NCBI GenBank assembly: GCA_900317055.1 | Contig: ONFF01000005.1 | Coordinates: forward strand, 1-64,000 | DNA from: an uncultured Bacteroidales bacterium | GTDB lineage: Bacteria > Bacteroidota > Bacteroidia > Bacteroidales > F082 | Reading direction: 5' to 3' | DNA: 64,000 bases | Shown here: piece by piece, positions 42,927 through 50,792 of the stretch | Layout of the letters: each line of letters starts with the position of its first letter | Numbering within the stretch: position 1 is the first letter of the stretch | Translations under genes and position numbers: made by a program | The notes under the pieces: model-generated | Told to the model about the DNA's origin: nothing | Database searches by the model: none | What the model saw: the letters and a program-made list of their open reading frames with translations, nothing else

Positions 42927-44915
42927 TTATTCCTCAGCAATCTTCAGCTTGGCTTCAAGGACCTTGAGGTCTTCCTTGGCCTTGTTGATCTTCTTCTCGT
43001 ACTCGGCACGCATCAGCTCTGAGTTCTTGCTGTTGGAGAAGAAACCGATGTTGTTCTCCATGGCAGCGATTTCGTCGCGCAGCTTCTGGATGCGAGTCTG
43101 CAAGGTGTTGCGCTCGCGGCGCACACGGTCGTTGGCATTCGGGTCGTCCCTCCAGCCTTCCATCATCTCGCGGAACTCGTTGGTCGAAGCCTCGTTCTGG
43201 TTCTTGCGCATCGTGTCGAAGAAACCGTCGATGAGTTCACGATACTCCTTGTTGATGGCATCCTTGTACTTCATCGGCACATAGCCGATTTCAATCCAAC
43301 GCTTCTGGAAGGCCTTGATGGCTTCCATGTTCTCGTTGCGGCTCGGGCCGATTTCAAATGCCTTGATTTCCTCAATCAAAGCCTTCTTGGCAGCAAGATT
43401 GGCTTCTTCTTCGGTGCGACGACCGCTGAAGTGTTCGTTCTTGCGGTTGAAGAAGGTGTCGCAGGCGGCACGGAAACGCTTCCAAATCTTGTCGGTGTGA
43501 CGCTTCGGCACGGGACCGATGGTCTTCCACTCTTCTTGCAGCTTCTTGATCTGCTCGGTGGCGTTCTTCCAATCGGTCGACTCCATCAAAGCCTCAGCCT
43601 CGATGCAAAGTTGGGTCTTGCGCTCAAGGTTTTCGGTTTGTCTGTCCTTCAAAGTAGCAAAGAATTCCTTCTTCTTGGCGAAGAAAGTATCCATTGTGCC
43701 ACGGAAGCGTTGCCAGATCTCCTCGTTGTCTTTCTTGCTGGCAGGACCAATGGTCTTCCAAACACCAAAGATTTCGGAGAGTTCGTCCGACTTCTTCTGC
43801 CAAGCGTTGACGCTCGTGTAGTCTTCGGCAATCAACTCCTCAGCCTTCTCGCACAAAGCTTTCTTGGCTTCGAGGTTACCCGTTTGTTCTTCCTCAATCT
43901 GGGCATAATGCTCACGGCGGATTTGGTTGATCTTGTCAGTAGCAGCCTTGAAGCGCTCCCAAATCTCGTCCTTCTTGTCTTGAGGCACAGGACCTACTTC
44001 CTTCCAATCCTCATGAAGCTTCTGTAAAGCCTTGAAAGCCTTGGTGATGGACTTCTCGTCAAGCAGTTCCTCAGCTTTCTCGCAGAGTTCAATCTTAGCA
44101 TCGAGGTTCTTCTTCATGTCGAGGTCACGAAGTTCGCGGCCGATTCTGACCTTGTCGAAGAACTTCTCCACCAGGAAGTGGTAGTTGTTCCAAAGGTTGG
44201 AGTTCTCGGCAGCCGGAACAGGGCCAATCTCCTTCCAGCGGTCTTGCAAGGCACGGAAGTCATCGTAAGTCTTCTTCAGGGAGTCATCTGAAGCGATGAT
44301 TTCCTTCAGCTCATCGAGGATGGCTTGCTTTTTGGCCAGGTTCTCAACCTTTTGCTTCTCCATGTCCTCGTTTTGCTTGGCACGGTTGGCCTTGAAGATG
44401 CCAAAGGCAGCATTGAAACGCTGTTCGATGGGGTCTTCAACATGTTGGAAGCTCTCGGCTTCACCACCGCCTTGGAGGAATTGGTCGAGTTCGTTGTCCA
44501 TGTCTTCCTTGTTCAACTTATTGAAATGGAGACGAATAGCCGCAACTTTGTCCTTGATGTTTTGGACATCGGAGTCTTGCACGAGTTCCTCGAGCATCTC
44601 CACAAGTTGCAGTTTGTTGAGACCGTCCAAGTCGGCATTGTCTTCCACCAGTTCATCCTCATCAGGTTCGGCAGCATCCACCATCTCGGGCATCACCTCG
44701 TCGGCCACAGGGGCTGTCTCGGCAATCATTTCAGCCACGAGGGTGTTCACCTCGACCTTCACCTTGCCAGGCAAGATACTGGGCTGGATCAATTTGACAA
44801 TCTTCTTTTTCTCGTTACCATCAATGGCTTTCGTTGCGGCCTTTGATGTGGTCGTTTCATTCTCAATTCCTCCCTCAATGGCAGGGTTTTGAGTCAGTTG
44901 TTCGTTGTTTTCCAT
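42927..44915 (-). CDS. DUF349 repeat protein
   Basis: A 662-residue protein starting MENNEQLTQNPA. A longer frame to 45134 is rejected because the extra segment has no coding character. An acidic N-terminal part (about 1-130) is followed by at least five DUF349 repeats, each with the pattern W..IGPVP......IW.RF..A.D.FF, and a C-terminal coiled coil. DUF349 proteins occur across Bacteroidota and actinobacteria; their role is not known, though the repeats look like a helical scaffold. A strong terminator follows. Confidence 0.85.
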   Translation of the reverse strand: MENNEQLTQNPAIEGGIENETTTSKAATKAIDGNEKKKIVKLIQPSILPGKVKVEVNTLVAEMIAETAPVADEVMPEMVDAAEPDEDELVEDNADLDGLNKLQLVEMLEELVQDSDVQNIKDKVAAIRLHFNKLNKEDMDNELDQFLQGGGEAESFQHVEDPIEQRFNAAFGIFKANRAKQNEDMEKQKVENLAKKQAILDELKEIIASDDSLKKTYDDFRALQDRWKEIGPVPAAENSNLWNNYHFLVEKFFDKVRIGRELRDLDMKKNLDAKIELCEKAEELLDEKSITKAFKALQKLHEDWKEVGPVPQDKKDEIWERFKAATDKINQIRREHYAQIEEEQTGNLEAKKALCEKAEELIAEDYTSVNAWQKKSDELSEIFGVWKTIGPASKKDNEEIWQRFRGTMDTFFAKKKEFFATLKDRQTENLERKTQLCIEAEALMESTDWKNATEQIKKLQEEWKTIGPVPKRHTDKIWKRFRAACDTFFNRKNEHFSGRRTEEEANLAAKKALIEEIKAFEIGPSRNENMEAIKAFQKRWIEIGYVPMKYKDAINKEYRELIDGFFDTMRKNQNEASTNEFREMMEGWRDDPNANDRVRRERNTLQTRIQKLRDEIAAMENNIGFFSNSKNSELMRAEYEKKINKAKEDLKVLEAKLKIAEE

Positions 44916-45125
44916 TTCAATTCGTTTTATGGCCAAGGAATAGCCCTTGATACCTATTTTACAATTAAGCTTGCAAATATAGGAATTATTATGGAAGACA
45001 TGGCTATTTTTTTCGATATTTTTCAAAGAATCATGAAAATTTGCGTGCAAATTGAGTGCAAATTCTGATTTTTGCCAAAAAAGAAGGGAGTCACGAATCT
45101 TCGTAACTCCCTCGTTTTCAGTTTG

Positions 45126-45200
45126 TCGGGGCAAAAGGATTCGAACCTTCGACCCCCTGCTCCCAAAGCAGGTGCGCTAGCCGGACTGCGCCATACCCCG
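45126..45200 (-). tRNA. tRNA-Pro (TGG)
   Basis: A 75-base cloverleaf on the minus strand. The acceptor stem is CGGGGTA/TGCCCCG with discriminator A, the anticodon stem is CCTGC/GCAGG with loop TTTGGGA (anticodon TGG), and the T arm contains GGTTCGAATCC. Confidence 0.95.
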
Positions 45201-45237
45201 AAAAAAAAGACGATTCTTCATCGTCTTCCTTCTTTCG

Positions 45238-45326
45238 CGGAGAAGGGGGGATTCGAACCCCCGGTACCCATTGCTGGATACGACAGTTTAGCAAACTGTT
45301 GGTTTCAGCCACTCACCCACCTCTCC
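45238..45326 (-). tRNA. tRNA-Ser (GCT)
   Basis: An 89-base minus-strand tRNA with a long variable arm (CGTATCCAGCAATGGGTACCG region), acceptor GGAGAGG, anticodon stem ACAGT/ACTGT with anticodon GCT, and discriminator G, all as expected for serine. It precedes tRNA-Pro in transcription; a promoter is at 45346-45353. Confidence 0.95.
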
Positions 45327-45345
45327 TCGGCGTTGAATTGCGGTG

Positions 45346-45375
45346 CAAAAGTAGGCTTTTTTCCGATACCCGCAA
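45346..45375 (-). promoter_or_regulatory. Promoter of the tRNA-Ser/tRNA-Pro unit
   Basis: Minus-strand TACTTTTG (45346-45353) with TTG (45373-45375) exactly 19 bases upstream, 20 bases before the 5' end of tRNA-Ser. Confidence 0.7.
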
Positions 45376-45462
45376 GCGATTTTTATCACTTTTTTTGATG
45401 TTTTTATTTTATGCACTGAATTACAACAAGATATAAGTGACAAAAACCGGAAATAACCTCAC

Positions 45463-45645
45463 CTAATCTTCAATTGTCCACTCAAAACCGCAATGCTGAC
45501 ATTCGCAAACATGATTATTACTGCCCAAAAAGCCTGCCAAAAAGCCGTTGTCGCCAAAGAACAGCGAACCGAGAATTCCATTTCTCCAGCTAAAGCCTCG
45601 TCTTTCCACTGTGATATTCCTACTTCCACATTTTGGACACCTCAT
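45463..45645 (-). CDS. Small zinc-ribbon protein
   Basis: A 60-residue protein with two Cys pairs, CPKCGS at the start and CECQHCGFEW near the end, a classic zinc-ribbon pattern separated by a glycine-rich stretch (GILGSLFFGDNGFLAGFLG) that could be membrane-associated. No specific function is evident. Confidence 0.75.
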   Translation of the reverse strand: MRCPKCGSRNITVERRGFSWRNGILGSLFFGDNGFLAGFLGSNNHVCECQHCGFEWTIED

Positions 45646-45734
45646 CGTTCTTCCCTCCTATCTGTTTAGGTTAATCATTCAAAAAAGGAACGACTCCTCG
45701 CCGTTCCTTTCTCAAGCTCTCAGTCAAGCCATGC

Positions 45735-46070
45735 TTATTCTTCAGTCAAATCGACAATGGGAGCCTCGGGAGCGTTCTTCATCACCGATGCGATGCCATT
45801 CTTCATGTTCACTTGGTTGGCATACATCTGGCTCGAACCGATGACTTGACCGTTGGCGGCCATCAAGTTGAAATACGGTTTGCCGTTGGAGGCTTCCTTG
45901 ATTTCGAAACGCTTTTGGTCTTGGCTGTTTTTCTTTACGGATTCCACTCCGTTGAGGCACGAAGCCTTGGTTTTATAGCCTTCACTGGTGAGGATGACTT
46001 GACCGTTAGTGGCCTTCAGATTGAACTGGAATTCGCCGTTCTTTCTTGTTTTAATTTCAAATTTACCCAT
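45735..46070 (-). CDS. YegP-like protein with two DUF1508 repeats
   Basis: A 111-residue protein starting MGKFEIKTRKNGEFQFNLKA at 46070; the frame extends upstream but only as low-complexity sequence. Two copies of the DUF1508 motif are seen (GEFQFNLKATNGQVILTSEGY and GKPYFNLMAANGQVIGSSQMY), as in E. coli YegP. Function is unknown; DUF1508 repeats form small beta-alpha domains. Confidence 0.88.
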   Translation of the reverse strand: MGKFEIKTRKNGEFQFNLKATNGQVILTSEGYKTKASCLNGVESVKKNSQDQKRFEIKEASNGKPYFNLMAANGQVIGSSQMYANQVNMKNGIASVMKNAPEAPIVDLTEE

Positions 46071-46146
46071 AATTTTCTGTTTATAAAGTTGGTTTAGGCT
46101 GCAAATATACATTTTTTTCTTTGCATTGCCAAAAATTTGAAATTTT

Positions 46147-46863
46147 TTACTGCAATCTCGCCAAAAGCTCATCACGATAGCTGGCACCTACCGGCACCTT
46201 GTTGCCAGCAACGGTAACATCCGACTTGTCCAAGTCCTGGATATGCTTGAAAGATACGATATACGACTTGTGGACACGGACAAACTTGTCCTTGGGCAGT
46301 ATTTCCTCCAAATCTTTCAAGGCAAACAAGGCGGTGATGCGACGCTGGGTGGTATGGAAAGTCACATACTCGTGTTGACCCTCGATAAAGAGCAAGTCAT
46401 CATAATTGATCTTATAGAGCTTATAGTCTGCCTTTACGGTGATGAAGTCGTTGGAGCGGCTGACGCTGTCACGCGGTTTGTCTACGGTGCTCACCAAAGG
46501 CTGGTCGCTGCCAATGGCCTTGCAGACGGCTTGGAAGAATCGCGGAAAGTCGAAAGGCTTCAACAGATAGTCGACCACCGAGAGGTTGAACGCATCGACG
46601 GCATATTCCGAATAAGCCGTTGTGAAGATGGTAGCCGGCTTGTGTTCCAAGCTCTTCACCAGTTCCAAACCCGTCAAGTCAGGCATTTGAATGTCGAGGA
46701 ACATGATGTCAACCTGATAGTTTTTCAAGGCATTCATAGCCTCGAAAGCATTGGAACAGACGGCAACAATTTCAAGCGAGTCCACCTTCGAGACATAGTC
46801 CTGCAACAGTTTTTGGGCCAAAAACTCGTCATCCACGATGACCACATTGTATTTCTCTTTCAT
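46147..46863 (-). CDS. LytTR-family response regulator
   Basis: A 238-residue regulator: receiver domain 1-120 (DDE 11-13, phospho-acceptor Asp57 in MFLDIQMPD, Lys in LLKPF) and a C-terminal LytTR DNA-binding domain (about 140-238, FIEGQHEYVTFHT and RVHKSYIVSF). It overlaps the kinase stop by four bases (ATGA), so the two form a LytS/LytR-type pair. Target genes are not evident, though the divergent efflux operon is adjacent. Confidence 0.93.
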   Translation of the reverse strand: MKEKYNVVIVDDEFLAQKLLQDYVSKVDSLEIVAVCSNAFEAMNALKNYQVDIMFLDIQMPDLTGLELVKSLEHKPATIFTTAYSEYAVDAFNLSVVDYLLKPFDFPRFFQAVCKAIGSDQPLVSTVDKPRDSVSRSNDFITVKADYKLYKINYDDLLFIEGQHEYVTFHTTQRRITALFALKDLEEILPKDKFVRVHKSYIVSFKHIQDLDKSDVTVAGNKVPVGASYRDELLARLQ

Positions 46864-47942
46864 AGTTCAATCTTGACCTTATAGATTCCATTATCTTGTT
46901 CAATATCAAAATTATAGCTCTCACCATAGTGAAGCATCAGGCGCTGTTGTACATTCTTTTGGCCAATACCCGACTTCTTCTCCGTTTTCCCATTGCTCAC
47001 AAACGGCATAGCGTTGGGAGCAACCGTGTTTTCTGCCACAAAGCGAAAACTGCTGCCCGATTGGTGGATGCCAATGTGCACATAGCCTTCGGGATGGGTC
47101 TCCAGGCGACTGTATTTGAAACAATTCTCGATGATGGGCTGCAACAGCATGGGCGCAATCATGAAGTCCTCCTTTTCAATATCCTGCTCCAACACCACAT
47201 CGCGCTCACCTCCCATACGCATCATCTGAAAGTCGATGAAGTTCTCTATGTAATTGATTTCCTTGCTTAATGGGATAATCTCAGCCTGACAGTCGACCAG
47301 CACATAACGCAACATCTCAGAGAGTTTCAGCACTCCATCGGCAGCATTATCGTCGTGGGTGTAAACCATTGAATAAATGTTATTTAAGGCATTGAAAAGA
47401 AAATGCGGATTGATTTGCGACTTCAGATAGCGAAGCTCCATGGCGAGCTTCTCACTTTTCAGCTGGTCGGAAATGATCTTCTCCTCGTTCTCCTTTCTTT
47501 GATAATAGAAAATCACCACAAGGGCATAGGCGGCAATAAACCAAATCAATCGCACCAAGAAAGCCACAAAAAAGCGCGGGAAGTCAAAGATTTCGGCAAA
47601 CGGTTCCCCTTCGATAAAATGAAGTAAGCAAGCATCGATTGTGATGGAGACAACCGACCATAGCGGTATCGCCAGAAGTGACATCAGGATGAAAAACACC
47701 AGCCTGCTCTTTTTCAACAAATACTCAATCAGCACCTTGTTAATAAAGAGCACCGACAGTGCCACCATGCCCACGAAACAGAGCGAACTGGCAGCACGAA
47801 AGAGGTAATTGCCGTGGGAGTGCACCGCAAAGAAAATGATAAACAGCACCATCCACACCACACCCCATTTGTAGAGGCGTTCCAACAGGTCAAGGTTGGC
47901 TGTCGGCAAAGTCGACAGGGCAGGCAACGAACGTTTCTTCAT
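46860..47942 (-). CDS. LytS/YehU-type sensor histidine kinase
   Basis: A 360-residue kinase with four membrane helices (about 25-160), then the His_kinase H-box LKSQINPHFLFNALNNIYS and an ATPase domain (GIGQKNVQQRLMLHYG). It has no large periplasmic sensor domain. A promoter with TTG-N19-TATTTTTG stands at 47960-47989 on the minus strand. It partners with the LytTR regulator downstream. Signal unknown. Confidence 0.92.
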   Translation of the reverse strand: MKKRSLPALSTLPTANLDLLERLYKWGVVWMVLFIIFFAVHSHGNYLFRAASSLCFVGMVALSVLFINKVLIEYLLKKSRLVFFILMSLLAIPLWSVVSITIDACLLHFIEGEPFAEIFDFPRFFVAFLVRLIWFIAAYALVVIFYYQRKENEEKIISDQLKSEKLAMELRYLKSQINPHFLFNALNNIYSMVYTHDDNAADGVLKLSEMLRYVLVDCQAEIIPLSKEINYIENFIDFQMMRMGGERDVVLEQDIEKEDFMIAPMLLQPIIENCFKYSRLETHPEGYVHIGIHQSGSSFRFVAENTVAPNAMPFVSNGKTEKKSGIGQKNVQQRLMLHYGESYNFDIEQDNGIYKVKIEL

Positions 47943-47959
47943 TTCTTCGAATTTGAATG

Positions 47960-47989
47960 CAAAAATAATATGAATCCTTAGAATGCCAA
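47960..47989 (-). promoter_or_regulatory. Promoter of the LytS/LytTR operon
   Basis: Minus-strand TATTTTTG (47960-47967) and TTG (47987-47989) spaced 19 bases, ahead of the kinase start at 47942. Confidence 0.75.
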
Positions 47990-48149
47990 CTGGTTTTCAA
48001 CGAAAAGACATAAAAACTCAACCAAGAATCGCTTCGTCTTAATCGACAAAATCGGGCATTTGGTTGAAATGTCTGTCGATTTGGAATAAAAACCGCCTTC
48101 CTACATAATATTTCATCGAAATCTCCGTCAAACCAAAAGCAATTATTCC

Positions 48150-48157
48150 TACTTTTG
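48150..48157 (+). promoter_or_regulatory. -7 box (TACTTTTG) of the efflux operon
   Basis: Plus-strand -7 element 42 bases before the tolC-like ATG at 48200. Confidence 0.55.
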
Positions 48158-48199
48158 CACCTTATTAATAAAAGTAAAGACTCACAGAGCGAACAATCT

Positions 48200-49543
48200 A
48201 TGAAAAGACTGATTTTTAAAGTTTTAACTATTACAACGATAATCATCGCCCCAATGATGCTGTCGGCTCAAGACAACTCTTCGGCCCTTCGACAAGATCA
48301 GAGCTCAGAAACCTTGCGCCTCACCCTCGACCAAGCTTTGGAGATTGCCTTGTCGGAAAGCAACACCGTCAAGATTGCCGACATGACCGTTGAGAAGAGC
48401 GGCTATGCGGAGAAAGGCAGCTATTCAGCATTGTATCCTAACATCAGCGCAAATGGTTCCTATCAACGCACGCTGAAGAAACAAGTGATGGTGATGGACA
48501 TGGGCGGTCAAGCCATGGAGATTAAGGTGGGTCGTGACAATAGCATCAATGCCACCGCTACGGCCAGCATGCCTATAGTGAATGCCCAACTTTGGGAAAG
48601 CCTAAAGCTGTCGGGCATGGACGTGGAACTCGCCGTTGAACAAGCCCGCTCGTCGAAAATCGCTTTGGTGAAGCAGGTGAAGCAAGCCTTTTATGCCGTG
48701 CTACTGGCCCAAAAGTCACACGAGGTGGTAGCAAATGTGTATGAAAACGCCCAGAAAAACTATGAGAAGACACTGCAACGATTCAATGTAGGTAAGGCCT
48801 CAGAAGTGGAACACCTGCGCGCCCAAGTCACGATGATGAATGCCGAGCCTAATGTGTCAAGTGCAGAAAACGCAGTGATGTTGGCCACTTGGCAACTTAA
48901 GGCCGTCATGGGCATCGACCTCGACACCGACATTGAAGTGGTAGGCGACCTGAACGACTACACAGCACAAATGCTCACACCATACATTTCGGAAGAAGAC
49001 CTCAGCAACAACAGCTCGTTGTTGCAGCTGAGCATCCAAGGCCGCATGCTTGAGTCGACCATCAGAATGCAAAAGAAACAATACCTGCCCACCCTTGCCG
49101 CCAGTATCAACTACAACTATAGCGCCATGGGTGATGAGGAACTGCGTTGGTTTCCCTCTTCGACGGCAGCTGTAAGCCTTAGCATTCCCATCTTTGACGG
49201 CTTCCAAAAACACTATAGTATCAAGCAGAGCAAAATTAACAAAAATATGCTTGACCTGCAGCGCGAAGACACCGAACGCAACCTGCGTATCGGTATCCGT
49301 AACTACAACGACCAGATGGCACTTTGCATCAAAAACTACCAAGCCGCTGAGGCCACGGTAGAAATTGCCCAAAAGAGCTACGACATTTCGGAAAAGATGT
49401 ACGAAGTCGGCAAGGCCACTTTGGTGGAACTCAACGATGCACAACTTGCTTTGCAACAAGCACAACTCACACAGGCCCAAGCTGTTTACAACTTCATGGT
49501 CACTAAGGCCTCATTGGATGAACTGATTGGAAAAGAAGAATAA
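48200..49543 (+). CDS. TolC-family outer-membrane efflux protein
   Basis: A 447-residue protein with signal peptide (cleaved near MLSAQ) and the two-fold repeat of coiled-coil helices of outer-membrane efflux proteins (LRLTLDQALEIALSESNTV..., later IRNYNDQMALCIKNYQAAEATV). It forms the exit duct of the tripartite pump encoded by the next two genes. Just after the signal sequence, bases 48282-48304 match the TTCGACA REP-like element, giving ALRQDQSS, which looks like an insertion into a tolerant linker. Confidence 0.92.
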   Translation: MKRLIFKVLTITTIIIAPMMLSAQDNSSALRQDQSSETLRLTLDQALEIALSESNTVKIADMTVEKSGYAEKGSYSALYPNISANGSYQRTLKKQVMVMDMGGQAMEIKVGRDNSINATATASMPIVNAQLWESLKLSGMDVELAVEQARSSKIALVKQVKQAFYAVLLAQKSHEVVANVYENAQKNYEKTLQRFNVGKASEVEHLRAQVTMMNAEPNVSSAENAVMLATWQLKAVMGIDLDTDIEVVGDLNDYTAQMLTPYISEEDLSNNSSLLQLSIQGRMLESTIRMQKKQYLPTLAASINYNYSAMGDEELRWFPSSTAAVSLSIPIFDGFQKHYSIKQSKINKNMLDLQREDTERNLRIGIRNYNDQMALCIKNYQAAEATVEIAQKSYDISEKMYEVGKATLVELNDAQLALQQAQLTQAQAVYNFMVTKASLDELIGKEE

Positions 49544-49619
49544 AGCTGTCAGCCATCAGCTATCAGCCATCAGCTCAGTTGTTGAAAGCTGATTGCTGAT
49601 TGCTGAGAGCTGAAAGCTA
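49544..49619. repeat. Short interspersed 'gctgatagct' repeat, copy 3
   Basis: Begins right after the tolC-like stop codon. Built of GTCAGCCATCAGCTATCAGCC and the opposed GAAAGCTGATTGCTGA words, it can fold, and sits inside the efflux operon between the first two genes. Confidence 0.7.
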
Positions 49620-49665
49620 ATTTTGAATTTTGAATCTTGAATTTTTGAATATTAAATACAAATCA

Positions 49666-50694
49666 ATGAAATACACCAAACTTACCCTTATCACTCTTGC
49701 CGTAGCCGCTTTGATGACGGCATGCGGGCAAAAAGACACATCAACTACCAATTCGGGACAAGACACACAAAAAGCCGCCCCTGTTGTCAGCATTATCACT
49801 GCTCAGGCAGAAGATGTCGATGTCACGAACACTTTCACCTCTAACATTGAACCATTCGCTACGAACAACATTGTCTCGCAGACAGCAGGCCGCATCGTGA
49901 GCATCAAAGCCGAAGTGGGACAGAAAGTGCACAAAGGCCAGCTTTTGGCCACCATGGACGATGTGAACTTGGCCAAGACGCGTATGCAATATGTCAACGA
50001 CTCGACCGAACTGGCGCGCCTTACCGAACTCTACAACATCGGTGCTGTGGCCCAAGCTGACTACGACATGGCCAAGCTTGCCCTCAACATCACTAAGAAG
50101 ACCTATCACAACCTGGCTGAGAACACCTATCTCCGTAGCCCCATCAACGGTGTGGTGACCGCCCGTAACTACGACAAAGGCGACATGTACAGCATGACCC
50201 AACCCATCTTTGTCGTCGAGCAGATCCAACCCGTCAAGATGCTGGTCAATGTGTCGGAAAGCCTCTTCACTCAAGTTCATAAGGGTATGGAGTTCGAAAT
50301 CACCGTGGATGCCTATCCCGATGAAGTCTTCAAAGGAAAGGTGAACCTGCTCTACCCCACTGTCAGCGCCACCACCCACACCTTCCCCGTCGAGGTCATC
50401 TGCCAGAATGCCGACCAACGCCTGCGTCCCGGCATGTTCGCCCGCGTGACGGCCAACTTCGGCACCAACCACCACATCGTGATTCCCGACATTGCTGTCG
50501 TGAAGCAACAAGGCTCGGGTGAGCATTTCGTCTATGTGCTCCAGCCCGACAACACCGTGAAGTACACCCTTGTGGAACTCGGCAGACGCATGGGCAACCG
50601 TTACGAGATTATCAACGGCATCAATGAAGGTGATCGCATCGTCACAGAAGGACAGGTGAGACTTAAAGATGGTGTTTCTGTTACTGTTAAATAA
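49666..50694 (+). CDS. RND efflux periplasmic adaptor (MFP) lipoprotein
   Basis: A 342-residue adaptor: lipobox MTAC (Cys20 region), beta-barrel, lipoyl (GRIVSIKAEVGQKVHKGQLLATMD) and short hairpin domains, and membrane-proximal domain (RVTANFGTNHHIVIPDIAVV). The start at 49666 begins the signal peptide MKYTKLTLITLAVAALMTAC; an upstream in-frame ATG at 49630 lies in AT-rich repeat-like sequence. It bridges the RND pump and the TolC duct. Confidence 0.93.
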   Translation: MKYTKLTLITLAVAALMTACGQKDTSTTNSGQDTQKAAPVVSIITAQAEDVDVTNTFTSNIEPFATNNIVSQTAGRIVSIKAEVGQKVHKGQLLATMDDVNLAKTRMQYVNDSTELARLTELYNIGAVAQADYDMAKLALNITKKTYHNLAENTYLRSPINGVVTARNYDKGDMYSMTQPIFVVEQIQPVKMLVNVSESLFTQVHKGMEFEITVDAYPDEVFKGKVNLLYPTVSATTHTFPVEVICQNADQRLRPGMFARVTANFGTNHHIVIPDIAVVKQQGSGEHFVYVLQPDNTVKYTLVELGRRMGNRYEIINGINEGDRIVTEGQVRLKDGVSVTVK

Positions 50695-50785
50695 ATGCGG
50701 AATGATGAATGCTGAATGCTGAATTGAGGCGAAGCCATGCATCGCATTATGACATTCCGCATTCATAATTCATAATTCATAATTC
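50694..50785. repeat. AT-rich inverted repeat with tandem 'aattcat' words
   Basis: AATGCGGAATG (50694-50704) is exactly reverse-complemented at 50753-50763. Tandem ATGAATGCTGA words follow the left arm and ATAATTC words follow the right. It fills the gap between the adaptor and pump genes. Confidence 0.7.
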
Positions 50786-50792
50786 AACGAAT

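Noticed and set aside
44916-45134. N-terminal extension of the DUF349 protein to 45134
   Set aside because: The added segment is Asn/Lys/Phe-rich with no similarity to the repeats, while the ATG at 44915 starts a typical acidic N-terminus.
49741-50766. Antisense 341-codon frame opposite the RND adaptor
   Set aside because: Low-complexity His/Val-rich translation with no known motif; it overlaps a certain gene entirely.
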